64,000 bases of DNA from an uncultured Mycobacterium sp. (GTDB lineage: Bacteria > Actinomycetota > Actinomycetes > Mycobacteriales > Mycobacteriaceae). Below, piece after piece: positions 1-8,195 of the stretch. The notes beneath the pieces are model-generated. The model was not told the DNA's origin and made no database searches. It worked only from the letters and a program-made list of their open reading frames with translations. The first letter of the stretch is position 1. Every line of letters begins with the position of its first letter. The stretch covers positions 108,415-172,414 of the forward strand of contig FLQS01000003.1 in NCBI GenBank assembly GCA_900078375.1. Reading direction: 5' to 3'. Position numbers and translations under genes: made by a program.

Positions 1-417
1 GATTGCGCGTCAACGTTGTCATGGGTGCAGCGTCGGCGAGTGAACCGACACACGCTGACACTCACTGGCGGATACGTACCGAAAATCGGCCAGTTGTCCC
101 CAGTCCCGCGCTCATCCACAGCGCAACATCTCGTTCCTGAACGATGACTACCGTCCCCACCAACGGCGACCCGAGGAGTCCTCGCTGTTCGCACCGCCAG
201 CGAGCCGGCCAACGCCGAATTCCGCGGCTTCCACACCGGTCATGCACGTCACCAAGCGTTCGGATCGCTCGTCGTCTTGCTGGGCGACCTCATCCCACCA
301 GGCCATGATCTCCCCCTCAACCGAGTACGACGTTTCGATCGTCTCGCCACGCAATCACGGCCGCACGCGTAGTTCCCCACTCGACTTCCCGCGACTACTC
401 ACTCAGACGGGAGCCCC
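1..417. other. Gene-poor left edge of the window
   Basis: Nothing in this stretch shows a recognisable protein family on either strand. The only candidate gene is a small ORF on the minus strand at 148-306, listed separately. No tRNA-like cloverleaf, terminator hairpin or repeat was noticed. The first confident gene is the HAD phosphatase whose stop codon lies at 418. Confidence 0.4.
148..306 (-). CDS. Possible small hypothetical protein (52 aa)
   Basis: A 52-codon frame starts at ATG 306 and begins MAWWDEVAQQDDERSERLV. Its first half is acidic and looks protein-like; its second half is Gly/Ser/Arg-rich and less convincing. The main support is a strong purine-rich ribosome binding site (GAGGGGGAG) three bases before the ATG. 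It lies about 110 bases downstream of the HAD phosphatase on the same strand, so it could be the last gene of that operon. I do not recognise a family. It could also be a chance frame. Confidence 0.3.
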   Translation of the reverse strand: MAWWDEVAQQDDERSERLVTCMTGVEAAEFGVGRLAGGANSEDSSGRRWWGR

Positions 418-1272
418 TCAGATCAACTCGATGGCCTCGGCTATCGACGGCAGCACCCGAGCCGGCCGGAACGGATAGCGCTCGACATCCTCGAGCGTCG
501 TCGATCCGGTCAGCACCAGGATCGTCTCCAACCCCGCCTCGATACCGGCCACCACGTCGGTGTCCATCCGATCGCCCACCATCACCGTGCTCTCCGAATG
601 CGCCTCAATCCGATTCAACGCACTACGGAACATCATCGGGTTGGGCTTGCCGACGAAGTACGGCTCGCGCCCGGTGGCCTTGGTGATCATCGCGGCCACC
701 GATCCGGTCGCCGGCATCGGCCCTTCCGCCGACGGCCCGGTGACGTCCGGATTGGTGGCGATGAACCGGGCGCCCTTGCCGATCAGCCGGACTGCCTTGG
801 TGATCGCCTCGAACGAGTAGGTGCGCGTCTCACCGAGCACCACGAAATCGGGATCGGTGTCGGTCAGCGTGTAACCCGTCTCGTGCAGCGCGGTGGTCAA
901 CCCCGCCTCGCCGATGACGTAGGCCGACCCGCCGGGCAGCTGATCGTTCAGGAAAGCCGCGGTGGCCATGGCCGAGGTCCAGATGGCCTCTTCCGGCACG
1001 TCGAGTCCCGAACGAGCAAGCCGCGCCGCCAGGTCACGCGGTGTGTAGATCGAGTTGTTGGTCAGAACCAGGAACCGGCGTTGCTTGTCGATCAGGCACG
1101 CCAAGAACTCGGCAGCCCCTGGCAACGCATGCTCCTCGCGGACCAGCACACCATCCATGTCGGTCAGCCAGCACTCCGGTGTCGTGCGCACGGTCCTCCC
1201 TTCGGGGACGTCCTGCCCATCAGTGTTCCCTGATAGCGCGTCGCCAACCCCACGTTCGAGCAAGGCGGTCAT
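418..1272 (-). CDS. HAD-IIA (NagD-like) sugar/aryl phosphatase
   Basis: 284 aa. A cytosolic haloacid dehalogenase-superfamily phosphatase of the NagD/4-nitrophenylphosphatase type; the substrate cannot be told from sequence. Visible motifs are the nucleophile loop LTDMDGVL (D38 and D40), motif II LTNNS (T71), the motif III lysine in VGKPNP (K209) and the acidic motif IV VGDRMDTD (D234, D239). The cap region between motifs II and III is the large C2 type expected for the IIA subgroup. The N-terminus before residue 33 is unlike the family core, so a later start is possible. I keep ATG 1272 because it overlaps the stop of the upstream HicB-like gene as ATGA, implying translational coupling. It is the last clear gene of a four-gene run that begins with the MFS exporter. 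Confidence 0.85.
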   Translation of the reverse strand: MTALLERGVGDALSGNTDGQDVPEGRTVRTTPECWLTDMDGVLVREEHALPGAAEFLACLIDKQRRFLVLTNNSIYTPRDLAARLARSGLDVPEEAIWTSAMATAAFLNDQLPGGSAYVIGEAGLTTALHETGYTLTDTDPDFVVLGETRTYSFEAITKAVRLIGKGARFIATNPDVTGPSAEGPMPATGSVAAMITKATGREPYFVGKPNPMMFRSALNRIEAHSESTVMVGDRMDTDVVAGIEAGLETILVLTGSTTLEDVERYPFRPARVLPSIAEAIELI

Positions 1273-1877
1273 GACGCGATATCCGCAGCGGCTCGGCGCT
1301 GAACCACCCGGCCGACGCCTGAGCAGGTTTGCGTGAACGTCGCCACCGGTGTCGATCTCAACCGAGCGTCATCGTGGACATGCGGAACACCTTGCCCGCC
1401 ATCCGAATCAGACCCGCACAACACACCCCACCCGACCGAGCCGTTGTCATCGGAATGGGCCACCACGAGAGCGTCCCGCGCAGACATCTGGTCCAGCAGC
1501 GACTCCATCGCGTGGTCAGGCTCGGCGAGCACGACGACCGGCTCGGCACCCGCCTCGGTCAGCCGGGCCACTTCCTCGCGCAGTCCGGACTGCTCCGCCA
1601 GCAGGATCTGCAGAAGCATCCTGTCGCTGGACTTATCTCGATGAACTGCACCGACTCTGGTCCGTACCCACATCCCCGACACCAGGCCCTCGATGTGTTC
1701 GACAACAGCAGGCAACGCGCGCCGGTCCACGTGCAGCCGCACCGACAGGCACGTCCGATACGCCGCACGGGCTTCGCCCAACGTGTTCGATCCGCCTGCG
1801 CACCCACTGGGCACGCCCCGGAAGGTGAGCTCCGGCTGGTGGTCGGGGTCGTAGCGGAAGATCACATGATCGCTCAT
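1269..1877 (-). CDS. Conserved hypothetical protein with HicB-like N-terminus
   Basis: 202 aa from ATG 1877, which has a good ribosome binding site (GGAGG, seven bases away); a TTG directly upstream gives one extra residue. Residues 1-45 resemble the partially degraded RNase H fold of HicB-type antitoxins: a strand, then VPSGCAGGSNTLGEARAAY, close to the HicB pattern of a Pro-Gly-Cys turn followed by an 'EA' helix. The remaining ~155 residues have no recognised domain; they include an Asp-rich AHSDDNGSVGWG segment. No HicA toxin is adjacent, so I do not call it an antitoxin. It overlaps the small upstream ORF by one base (TGATG) and the downstream HAD gene by four (ATGA). Confidence 0.6.
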   Translation of the reverse strand: MSDHVIFRYDPDHQPELTFRGVPSGCAGGSNTLGEARAAYRTCLSVRLHVDRRALPAVVEHIEGLVSGMWVRTRVGAVHRDKSSDRMLLQILLAEQSGLREEVARLTEAGAEPVVVLAEPDHAMESLLDQMSARDALVVAHSDDNGSVGWGVLCGSDSDGGQGVPHVHDDARLRSTPVATFTQTCSGVGRVVQRRAAADIAS

Positions 1878-2005
1878 CAACTCGCCTCCCTCCGGGCAGG
1901 TCGCACACCCATCGCGAACGTCACCCGTTGCCGCGCAGGCAAATACAGCTCGACATGCACGGGCTCGCGGTGTCGCCGCAAAAAGCCGAGAACCGCCCTG
2001 ATCAT
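1877..2005 (-). CDS. Small basic ORF coupled between MFS exporter and HicB-like gene
   Basis: A 42-codon frame beginning MIRAVLGFLRRHREPVHVEL and ending RPARREAS. It is rich in Arg/His with a hydrophobic N-terminal stretch. The evidence that it is translated is positional. Its ATG overlaps the stop of the MFS gene in an ATGA, and its TGA overlaps the next gene's ATG as TGATG, so it exactly fills the gap between two coupled genes. I recognise no family. It could be a small accessory subunit, a coupling leader for the HicB-like gene, or a fortuitous frame kept open by overlap. Confidence 0.55.
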   Translation of the reverse strand: MIRAVLGFLRRHREPVHVELYLPARQRVTFAMGVRPARREAS

Positions 2006-3222
2006 GAGACGCCCATCGAAGGACGACGCTGCAACGCCACCGAGACGGTCAACACCGCAAGTCCGATGACGGCCAGTGCGGCACCCGCAGCGGCCGGCGC
2101 GGTGTAGCCGTAGCCCGCGGCGATCACCAGCCCGCCGATCCATGCGCCCGACGCATTGGCGATGTTCAGCGCCGAGTGGTTGAGCGCGGCGGCCAGCGTC
2201 TGAGCCTCGGCGGCGACATCCATCAAGCGGGTCTGCAACGCAGGCGCGATCGCCGCCCCGCTGGCGCCGATGCCGAACAGCAGCAGCATCGCGGTATACG
2301 GATTGTGCGCAGCCGCAACGAAAACCGCCAGCACCACCGCCAACGCCGCCATCGACACATACAGCCCGCGGATCACCGAACGATCGGCCATCCGGCCACC
2401 GGCGAAGTTGCCGACCACCATGCCGATGCCAAAGACCATCAGCCCCACGGGAACCCAGGACCGCGACACGCCCGCGACGTCGGTCAGCGTGGTCGCGATG
2501 TAGGTGTAGACGGCGAACATGCCACCGAAGCCGACCATCCCGATCACCAGCGCCAGCCACACCTGCGGACGCCGCAGCGCCCCCAGTTCGGTGCGGGTGT
2601 TGGTGCTGCGGGTTGGAGCCAGGTCGGGTAGCCACATCCAGATAGCGGCCAGAGTCAGCAGTCCAATGACCACGGCCAACACGAATGCGCTTCGCCAGCC
2701 GAAGAATTGACCCAGCCACGACGCCAGCGGTACCCCGATCACCGTCGCCACCGTCAGTCCGGTCATGACCTGAGCGACGGCCTTGGCCCGTTGGTCGGGT
2801 CCCAACAGTTGGGCGGCCACCAGTGCCGCGACGCCGAAGAAGGCCCCGTGTGGCAGGCCGGCCAGAAAGCGTGCCCCGATCAGGACGGGGTAGTTCGGCG
2901 CCAGCACGGTGGCCACGTTGCCGACGGCGAACAGCGCCATCAGGCACATCAGCACGATCTTGCGGTTGAACTTGGCGGTCACCGCGGCGATGACGGGCGC
3001 GCCGATCACCACGCCGAGTGCATAGGCGGAGATGACATGGCCGGCGGTCGGCTCGGAGATGTGCAGTCCGCCGGCGATCTCGGGCAATAGACCCATCGAG
3101 ACGAACTCGTTGGTTCCGATGCCGAATCCGCCCAGAGCCAGGGCGAGAATGCCCAGCCGTGCCCGGCCTGGGCACAACGTGGGAGACGCCGCCGGTGCGG
3201 CGGGCCGGGAAGTGACGATCAC
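2002..3222 (-). CDS. MFS drug/sugar exporter, 12-TM DHA1 family
   Basis: 406 aa. An inner-membrane major facilitator of the DHA1 (AraJ/YdhP-like) type, predicted to export small molecules by proton antiport; substrate unknown. About 12 hydrophobic segments are visible from residue 22. TM1 carries GGFGIGTNEFVSMGLLPEIA, typical of this subfamily, and the 2-3 loop has the shortened basic motif FNRK. The GTG start at 3222 has no Shine-Dalgarno sequence, so either the message is leaderless or the start is elsewhere; there is no obvious better codon before TM1. It is divergent from the ROK regulator across a 128-base intergenic region, suggesting ROK control, and it heads an operon with the small ORF, the HicB-like gene and the HAD phosphatase. 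Confidence 0.85.
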   Translation of the reverse strand: MIVTSRPAAPAASPTLCPGRARLGILALALGGFGIGTNEFVSMGLLPEIAGGLHISEPTAGHVISAYALGVVIGAPVIAAVTAKFNRKIVLMCLMALFAVGNVATVLAPNYPVLIGARFLAGLPHGAFFGVAALVAAQLLGPDQRAKAVAQVMTGLTVATVIGVPLASWLGQFFGWRSAFVLAVVIGLLTLAAIWMWLPDLAPTRSTNTRTELGALRRPQVWLALVIGMVGFGGMFAVYTYIATTLTDVAGVSRSWVPVGLMVFGIGMVVGNFAGGRMADRSVIRGLYVSMAALAVVLAVFVAAAHNPYTAMLLLFGIGASGAAIAPALQTRLMDVAAEAQTLAAALNHSALNIANASGAWIGGLVIAAGYGYTAPAAAGAALAVIGLAVLTVSVALQRRPSMGVS

Positions 3223-3292
3223 AGGAGGTATCGACTTTCTGTGCGGTGGCGGTTGCTGCCGCGGTGCAGCGTTCGATTCCTGTTCCGACCCT

Positions 3293-3312
3293 AGCGCGAC
3301 TTCGATCGCGCT
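3293..3312. promoter_or_regulatory. Candidate operator in the MFS/ROK divergent region
   Basis: A perfect 7-bp inverted repeat, AGCGCGA then six bases then TCGCGCT, lies in the 128-base gap between the divergent MFS and ROK genes. ROK regulators bind as dimers to such palindromes, usually beside their own gene. A possible -10 hexamer TATAAA follows at 3330-3335 for the ROK gene. The assignment is inference from position and symmetry. Confidence 0.35.
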
Positions 3313-3350
3313 TCCAACCGACTTATGTCTATAAAGAGCAAAAGTGATAG

Positions 3351-4577
3351 GTGTCTCTATTGCTTTCAGTGCTTGATAGATCTTGGTTCAATGGAAAGAT
3401 GCCCGTCACCAGGCGTTCTGCCGCCCCCGCTACAGCTGGGGACGTGTTCGGGCTGATTCGCGACGGTGCGGCCACCACTCGTGGCGAAATTCGCATGCGG
3501 ACGGGCCTGTCCAGGACGGCAGTGGGGAGCCGGATTTCCGCGCTGGCCCGTCGCGGGCTGGTCTCCGAAGTCGATGAAGGCCCGTCGACCGGCGGCCGGC
3601 CACCGGCGCTGGTGCGGTTCAACGCCGAGGCCGGCGTGGTCCTGTCGGCAGCCATCGGCCGCAGCCGCACCCGGCTGGCGGTGTGCAACCTCGCCGGCGA
3701 CATCCACACCCTGACCGACATGGACTCCGAGATCCGCATCGGACCCGACGACCTGATGCCTGACCTGGTCAAACGGCTCGAGGTGCTCCTCGACGAGACC
3801 GGCCACCCCGCCCGCGACGTCCTCGGCGTCGGGGTGTCCCTGCCCGGTACCGTCGACCAGCAGCGCGGCTGCAGCCTGGCCTCCCCGGTGATGAACGGCT
3901 GGGATGGCGTCCCGCTGGAGCCCTACTTCCGCAAGCTCACCTCGGCACCGATCGTGCTCGACAACGACACGAACGTCCTGGCCCTGTCCGAACGCCGCAG
4001 CGCCCTGAAGGTCCACGACAACCTGCTGCTGATCAAGGCGTCCACCGGACTGGGCGCCGGGATCGTCGCCGGCGGCGTACTGCAGCGCGGTGCGCTGGGC
4101 GCGGCAGGCGAATTCGGCCACAACAAGACCGCCGCCGCCGCGGGCATCCCCTGCCGCTGCGGTGACACCGGCTGCCTGGAGGCGATCGCCGGCGGCTGGG
4201 CGCTGGTGCGCACGCTGCAGGAGCAGGGCCGCGCGGTCAACCACATCCGCGACGTCGTCGAACTGGCCAACCACGGCGACGGCGAGGTGCGCTGGCTGCT
4301 GCGCGAAAGTGGCCGTCACGTCGGCGAGGTGATCGCCGCCGCAGTGAACCTGCTCAATCCCGAAGTTCTGGTTGTCGGCGGTGACATGGCGGGGGCCTAC
4401 GATTTCTTCGTGGCCGGGCTACGGGAAACGTTGTACGGTAACGCAACTGCGCTGGCCACTCGCCACCTGCAGGTCGTCCCGTCCACCTACGGCGACAAAG
4501 CCGGCAATATCGGGAGCGCGGCGCTGGTGCTGGAAAAGATCCTGTCCGCCGACGCCATCGACGCGTCGCTGCGCTGA
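3351..4577 (+). CDS. ROK-family transcriptional regulator
   Basis: 408 aa. Residues about 28-75 form an N-terminal winged helix-turn-helix (TTRGEIRMRTGLSRTAVGSR), followed by a ROK sugar-kinase-like domain. The DNA-binding half plus the zinc cluster CRCGDTGCLE (C268, C270, C275) and EFGHNK (H257) are typical of NagC/XylR-type repressors that sense a sugar or sugar phosphate. The phosphate-binding and catalytic-type region LDNDTNVLAL (residues 203-212) is also kept. It probably controls the divergent MFS operon. The GTG 3351 start lacks a clear ribosome binding site; ATG 3399 (MPVTRR) is a plausible shorter start, close to the beginning of the DNA-binding domain. Confidence 0.85.
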   Translation: MSLLLSVLDRSWFNGKMPVTRRSAAPATAGDVFGLIRDGAATTRGEIRMRTGLSRTAVGSRISALARRGLVSEVDEGPSTGGRPPALVRFNAEAGVVLSAAIGRSRTRLAVCNLAGDIHTLTDMDSEIRIGPDDLMPDLVKRLEVLLDETGHPARDVLGVGVSLPGTVDQQRGCSLASPVMNGWDGVPLEPYFRKLTSAPIVLDNDTNVLALSERRSALKVHDNLLLIKASTGLGAGIVAGGVLQRGALGAAGEFGHNKTAAAAGIPCRCGDTGCLEAIAGGWALVRTLQEQGRAVNHIRDVVELANHGDGEVRWLLRESGRHVGEVIAAAVNLLNPEVLVVGGDMAGAYDFFVAGLRETLYGNATALATRHLQVVPSTYGDKAGNIGSAALVLEKILSADAIDASLR

Positions 4578-4578
4578 C

Positions 4579-4884
4579 CTACTCGGGCAGCCGCAGCTCG
4601 GGCTTCTCGACCTCTTCGATGTTGACGTCCTTGAAGGTGATCACCCGGACCTGCTTGACGAACCGGGCCGGGCGATACATATCCCACACCCACGCATCGG
4701 ATAGACGCAGCTCGAAGTAGACCTCGCCGTCAGTGTTCCGCGGCACCAGTTCCACACTGTTGGCCAGGTAGAAGCGACGCTCGGTTTCCACGACGTAGCT
4801 GAACTGCCCCACGATGTCCTTGTATTCGCGGTACAGCGAGAGCTCCATCTCGGTCTCGTACTTTTCGAGATCTTCGGCACTCAT
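4579..4884 (-). CDS. DUF2469 family protein (Rv2901c-like)
   Basis: 101 aa, very acidic, beginning MSAEDLEKYETEMELSLYRE. The whole length matches the actinobacterial DUF2469 family, known in M. tuberculosis as Rv2901c and almost always found directly downstream of rnhB, as here. Its function is not established. It has no membrane segment or signal peptide. The gene ends two bases after the converging ROK gene stops, so the two transcription units meet tail to tail with no visible terminator. Confidence 0.9.
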   Translation of the reverse strand: MSAEDLEKYETEMELSLYREYKDIVGQFSYVVETERRFYLANSVELVPRNTDGEVYFELRLSDAWVWDMYRPARFVKQVRVITFKDVNIEEVEKPELRLPE

Positions 4885-4950
4885 CGGCTCAGCGGTCCTC
4901 TTGTCGTCTCATCGGGTTGTCGTCTCATCGGTGCGTTTGTCCATCTTGAC

Positions 4951-5688
4951 TCACGCCGGGTTGTCACGTGCGACTGACACCTCATCACCGCACTGCGGTG
5001 GTGGGCAATCGACGACCATCTCGGTCCCACCGACACCCGCCACCCGCCGGACATTGATGTAGGAAAACCGGTGCTGGCGGCACGGGCCGAGGCTGGTCAG
5101 CGCCGCGCTGTGCGCCGGGGTGCTATAGCCCTTGTGGTCGGCGAACCCGTAGCCCGGGTGATCTTTGTCCATCGCCACCATCAGCCGGTCCCGGCTGACC
5201 TTGGCCAGCACGCTGGCCGCCGCGATGCAGGCCGCCGCCGCGTCCCCACCGATCACCGGCAGCGACGGCATCGGCAGCCCTGGCACCCGGAAACCGTCGG
5301 ACAGCACATACCCCGGGCGCACCGACAAACCTGCCACCGCCCGTCGCATGCCCTCGATATTGGCCACGTGCACTCCCCTGCGGTCGACTTCGGGTGCCGG
5401 GATGAACACGACGTGATAGGCCAGCGCGTAGCGGCGGATCAACGGGAACAGTTCCTCGCGGGTCTTCTCGGTCAACTTCTTGGAATCATCGAGGGCCGCC
5501 AGGCTCTCGAGACGGTTCGGGCTGAGCACACAGGCCGCCACCACCAGGGGACCGGCACAGGCTCCGCGGCCCACCTCGTCGACTCCGGCCACCGGCCCCA
5601 AACCACTTCGGTACAAAGCGGATTCGAGTGTGCGCAGTCCCGACGATTTGCGGATCACCGTCCGCGGCGGCCACGTCATCGCCGGCAC
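4951..5688 (-). CDS. rnhB: Ribonuclease HII
   Basis: 245 aa. Cytosolic endonuclease that cuts the RNA strand of RNA-DNA hybrids and single misincorporated ribonucleotides. The catalytic acids are visible: D37-E38 in GVDEVGRG, D131 in LSDGF and D166 in KVSRDR; the YSTPAH segment specific to type HII is also present. GTG 5688 is chosen because AGGG lies seven bases before it; ATG 5679 (MTWPPRTV) is an equally good alternative and resembles the M. tuberculosis N-terminus. The gene begins two bases after lepB ends, consistent with one lepB-rnhB-DUF2469 transcript. Confidence 0.95.
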   Translation of the reverse strand: MPAMTWPPRTVIRKSSGLRTLESALYRSGLGPVAGVDEVGRGACAGPLVVAACVLSPNRLESLAALDDSKKLTEKTREELFPLIRRYALAYHVVFIPAPEVDRRGVHVANIEGMRRAVAGLSVRPGYVLSDGFRVPGLPMPSLPVIGGDAAAACIAAASVLAKVSRDRLMVAMDKDHPGYGFADHKGYSTPAHSAALTSLGPCRQHRFSYINVRRVAGVGGTEMVVDCPPPQCGDEVSVARDNPA

Positions 5689-5690
5689 GG

Positions 5691-6551
5691 TCAGCCCTGC
5701 TGCGGGTTGACCGAGGACACACCACCCCAGCGAGACGGCGGCCAGGCTATGAACCGCGCCTTGCCGATGACATTGCTCACTGGCACGGTGCCGGCCATCG
5801 GGTCACCGGTGCACAGGATGCCCTTCTGAGCGTCCTCGGGCGTGCTGGTGCAGTGCGCCCGCGAGTCCGCCGAATGGGTGCGGTTATCGCCCATCACCCA
5901 CAGCCGGCCGTCCGGCACCTTCACCGGACCGAACTCATTGCCCAGGCACGGGTAGACCAGCGGGTCGGCGTTCATGGTCTGCGCGTTGAGGTAGGGCTCC
6001 TTGAGCGGCTTGTCGTCGACGGTCAGCCCGGTGTCGGCGCGGCACTGCACGGTCTGGCCGCCCACCGCGATGATGCGCTTCACCAGATCGTTCTCATCCG
6101 GCGGCACGAATCCGACCACCGACAACGCGTTCTCCAGGTACCGGACCGCGGAGTTGTCCGAGCGGATGGACTTATAACCCACGTTCCAGTTCGGTGGGCC
6201 CTTGAAGACGATGACGTCACCGGGGCGCGGGTCACCGAACCGGTAGGTGACCTTGTCGACCATGATCCGGTCGCCGACACATCCGGCGCAGCCGTGCAGG
6301 GTGGGCTCCATCGATTCCGACGGAATCAGGTACGGACGCGCGATGAACGTCAGCATCACGTAGTACAGGACCACCGCGATGGCGACGAGGATCGCGCCCT
6401 CTTTCAGGGCTGACCGCTTCTTCTCGCCGCCCGCCGCGTCAGCGGCAGATTGATCCTTCGCGGGGGCGTCGTCAGTCGTGGCGTCGTCCGGAGCATCCGT
6501 CGTAGTGGCGGATTCCGGTGTGGAGTCGTCCGAGCCGGTGTTGTCGGTCAC
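5691..6551 (-). CDS. lepB: Type I signal peptidase
   Basis: 286 aa. Membrane-bound Ser/Lys protease that removes signal peptides from exported preproteins. An acidic Asp/Thr/Ala-rich cytoplasmic tail (residues 1-45), common in mycobacterial LepB, precedes one transmembrane helix (about 52-70). Box B has PSESMEPTL with the catalytic serine S80; box D has [11 protein letters not shown] with the general base K158; box E has [13 protein letters not shown]. The catalytic domain faces the outside. It lies between rplS upstream (53-base gap) and rnhB downstream. Confidence 0.95.
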   Translation of the reverse strand: MTDNTGSDDSTPESATTTDAPDDATTDDAPAKDQSAADAAGGEKKRSALKEGAILVAIAVVLYYVMLTFIARPYLIPSESMEPTLHGCAGCVGDRIMVDKVTYRFGDPRPGDVIVFKGPPNWNVGYKSIRSDNSAVRYLENALSVVGFVPPDENDLVKRIIAVGGQTVQCRADTGLTVDDKPLKEPYLNAQTMNADPLVYPCLGNEFGPVKVPDGRLWVMGDNRTHSADSRAHCTSTPEDAQKGILCTGDPMAGTVPVSNVIGKARFIAWPPSRWGGVSSVNPQQG

Positions 6552-6604
6552 GTGGTCAGCGTAGTCAGACGAGCTGACTGGTCAGTCCCGCCCACGACCG
6601 AAGC

Positions 6605-6946
6605 TCAGCGCTTCTCCTTGATCTTGGCCTTCTTGCCCCGCAGCTCCCGCAGGTAGTAGAGCTTGGCGCGCCGCACGTCACCGCGGGTGACGACCTCGAG
6701 GTGGTCGATGTTGGGCGAATGCACCGGGAAGGTCCGCTCGACGCCGACGCCGTAGCTTTCCTTGCGCACGGTGAAGGTCTCGCGGATGCCCCCACCGGAA
6801 CGGCGCAGGACGACACCCTTGAAGACCTGGATGCGCTGCTTGTTGCCCTCGATGACCTTCACGTGGACATTAATGGTGTCCCCGGGGCTGAAGGTCGGGA
6901 TGTCGTCGCGCAGCGACGCCTGGTCGACGAAGTCCAGCGTGTTCAT
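6605..6946 (-). CDS. rplS: 50S ribosomal protein L19
   Basis: 113 aa. L19 sits at the 30S-50S interface. The start is ATG 6946 ([15 protein letters not shown]), set by the conserved N-terminus and an upstream AAGGAA; the frame stays open for 64 more codons upstream, but that sequence is not ribosomal. The body shows [24 protein letters not shown] and the conserved tail [20 protein letters not shown]. It is separated here from trmD-rimM-rpsP by the serine-hydrolase and MFS genes, as in M. tuberculosis, where lppW intervenes. Confidence 0.97.
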   Translation of the reverse strand: MNTLDFVDQASLRDDIPTFSPGDTINVHVKVIEGNKQRIQVFKGVVLRRSGGGIRETFTVRKESYGVGVERTFPVHSPNIDHLEVVTRGDVRRAKLYYLRELRGKKAKIKEKR

Positions 6947-7258
6947 CGGTGACACTTCCTTGCGGTTCGCGGCGCAGCCAACTGCCTGCGCAACTGCGCT
7001 GGCGATCGCCGGGCCGATGGATTCGGGCACGTGGTGTTTGGCGCAGCAGGCGGAAGGATTGGTCCAGCCCGCGCGGCAACTGCTCAATTGTGCCAGATGC
7101 ACCGCGAGCAGTGAAATCGCGCGACCCGCCGAGGTCACAGAATGTTTTAGCTGGCTAACCGCGCGGTGTACAAAAGGTACGGTTAACCTGAATTACGGTC
7201 GGGCGGCAACGCGGCACCCAACGATATGGCGTTCCCCTGGGCCCTCGAGGAGATGGAC
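6947..7258. promoter_or_regulatory. Divergent promoter region of rplS and the LppW-like gene
   Basis: A 312-base non-coding stretch between two divergent starts. On the minus strand a weak promoter (TTTCAC, 18 bases, CACAAT) may serve rplS. On the plus side, at 7149-7191, lie two sequences with half-site resemblance to iron boxes: GGCTAACC, and GGTACGGTTAACCT, the latter matching about 13 of 19 positions of the mycobacterial IdeR consensus over 7173-7191. No small RNA or ORF with a convincing ribosome binding site was seen. Confidence 0.35.
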
Positions 7259-8191
7259 ATGCAACGGCATCTGTCGATGCTGGTCACCGGCACCGCGGCG
7301 GTACTGCTCGGCGTGCTCGTCGCGGCATCCTCCGCCGAGGTCAGCGCGGGCCCCAACGACAGGTCTGCCCGCCCGGTGAACCTGCTCTCGGCCGACCCGA
7401 ATGCCATCCCGCAAGCTCCCCCACTGGGCCCGCTGGCAGAAGCGCCGCCGGACGCGACAGCCGGCCTCGACGCGCGCGCCAAGGAGGCCGCGTCGGAGGC
7501 CGCTCAGGACGGTGCCGATATCAGCTTCACGGTCCTCGATCGCAACACCGGCCGGACGGTCTCCGGTGGCGACGGCGCACCCTTTCCGATCGCCTCGGTG
7601 AGCAAACTGTTCATCGCCGACGATCTGCTGCTGCAAGTCGCTAAGGGCCAGCGTCAAATGACCCCCGACGAGCGGCAGTCCTTCGACGTGATGCTGCGGT
7701 CCTCCGACGACAGCGCGGCCGAGGTGTTCTGGGGCGAGGGCGGCGGCAGCTCGATCATCGGCCGGGTGACCTCACGGTACGGATTGGGATCGACCAGCGC
7801 GCCCTATGACGGCAACTGGTGGAACACCATGAGCACCACCGGTGATCTGGTGCGCTACTACGACATGTTGCTCGACGGCGCAGGCGGGTTACCCGCCGAT
7901 CAGGCCGGCGTCATCCTTGGCGACCTGGCAAGGTCGACCCCTACCGGCGTCGACGGGTACCCGCAGCGGTTCGGCATTCCCGACGCGTTGTTCGCCGAAC
8001 CCGTTGCGGTCAAACAAGGTTGGATGTGCTGCTGGAACGGCGGCAACTGGTTGCACATGACAACCGGCGTGATCGGGGCCGACCATCGCTTCGTGATGGC
8101 CATGGCCTCACTGCAACCGGTCGACGACGCCACCGCGCGCGCGACCATGACGCAGGCCGTGAAGACGATGTTCCCCGGCGGGCGGATCTGA
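7259..8191 (+). CDS. Secreted serine-hydrolase/beta-lactamase-like protein (LppW-like)
   Basis: 310 aa from ATG 7259, preceded by GAGGAG at a good distance; the frame opens 11 codons earlier but without a usable site. A Sec signal peptide (MQRHLSMLVTGTAAVLLGVL to about residue 28) has no lipobox cysteine, so unlike its likely M. tuberculosis counterpart LppW (Rv2905), by position in the genome, it should be secreted rather than lipidated. The core resembles penicillin-binding/class A folds: ASVSKLF with Ser113 and Lys116 as an S-x-x-K, then SSDDSAAE in the SxN position and VKQGWMC where a KTG would be. Two of three motifs deviate, so catalytic activity is uncertain. It converges with the MFS gene, four bases away. 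Confidence 0.8.
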   Translation: MQRHLSMLVTGTAAVLLGVLVAASSAEVSAGPNDRSARPVNLLSADPNAIPQAPPLGPLAEAPPDATAGLDARAKEAASEAAQDGADISFTVLDRNTGRTVSGGDGAPFPIASVSKLFIADDLLLQVAKGQRQMTPDERQSFDVMLRSSDDSAAEVFWGEGGGSSIIGRVTSRYGLGSTSAPYDGNWWNTMSTTGDLVRYYDMLLDGAGGLPADQAGVILGDLARSTPTGVDGYPQRFGIPDALFAEPVAVKQGWMCCWNGGNWLHMTTGVIGADHRFVMAMASLQPVDDATARATMTQAVKTMFPGGRI

Positions 8192-8195
8192 CCCG

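Noticed and set aside
1877..3175. A 432-codon Arg-rich frame overlapping the MFS exporter
   Set aside because: Only its last 42 codons lie outside the exporter and those are reported as the small ORF; the rest is an out-of-frame shadow of a clear transporter.
7149..7191. Two iron-box-like half-sites upstream of the LppW-like gene
   Set aside because: The best 19-mer matches only about 13 of 19 positions, and there is no functional link to iron; noted in the regulatory-region entry but not raised as a finding.
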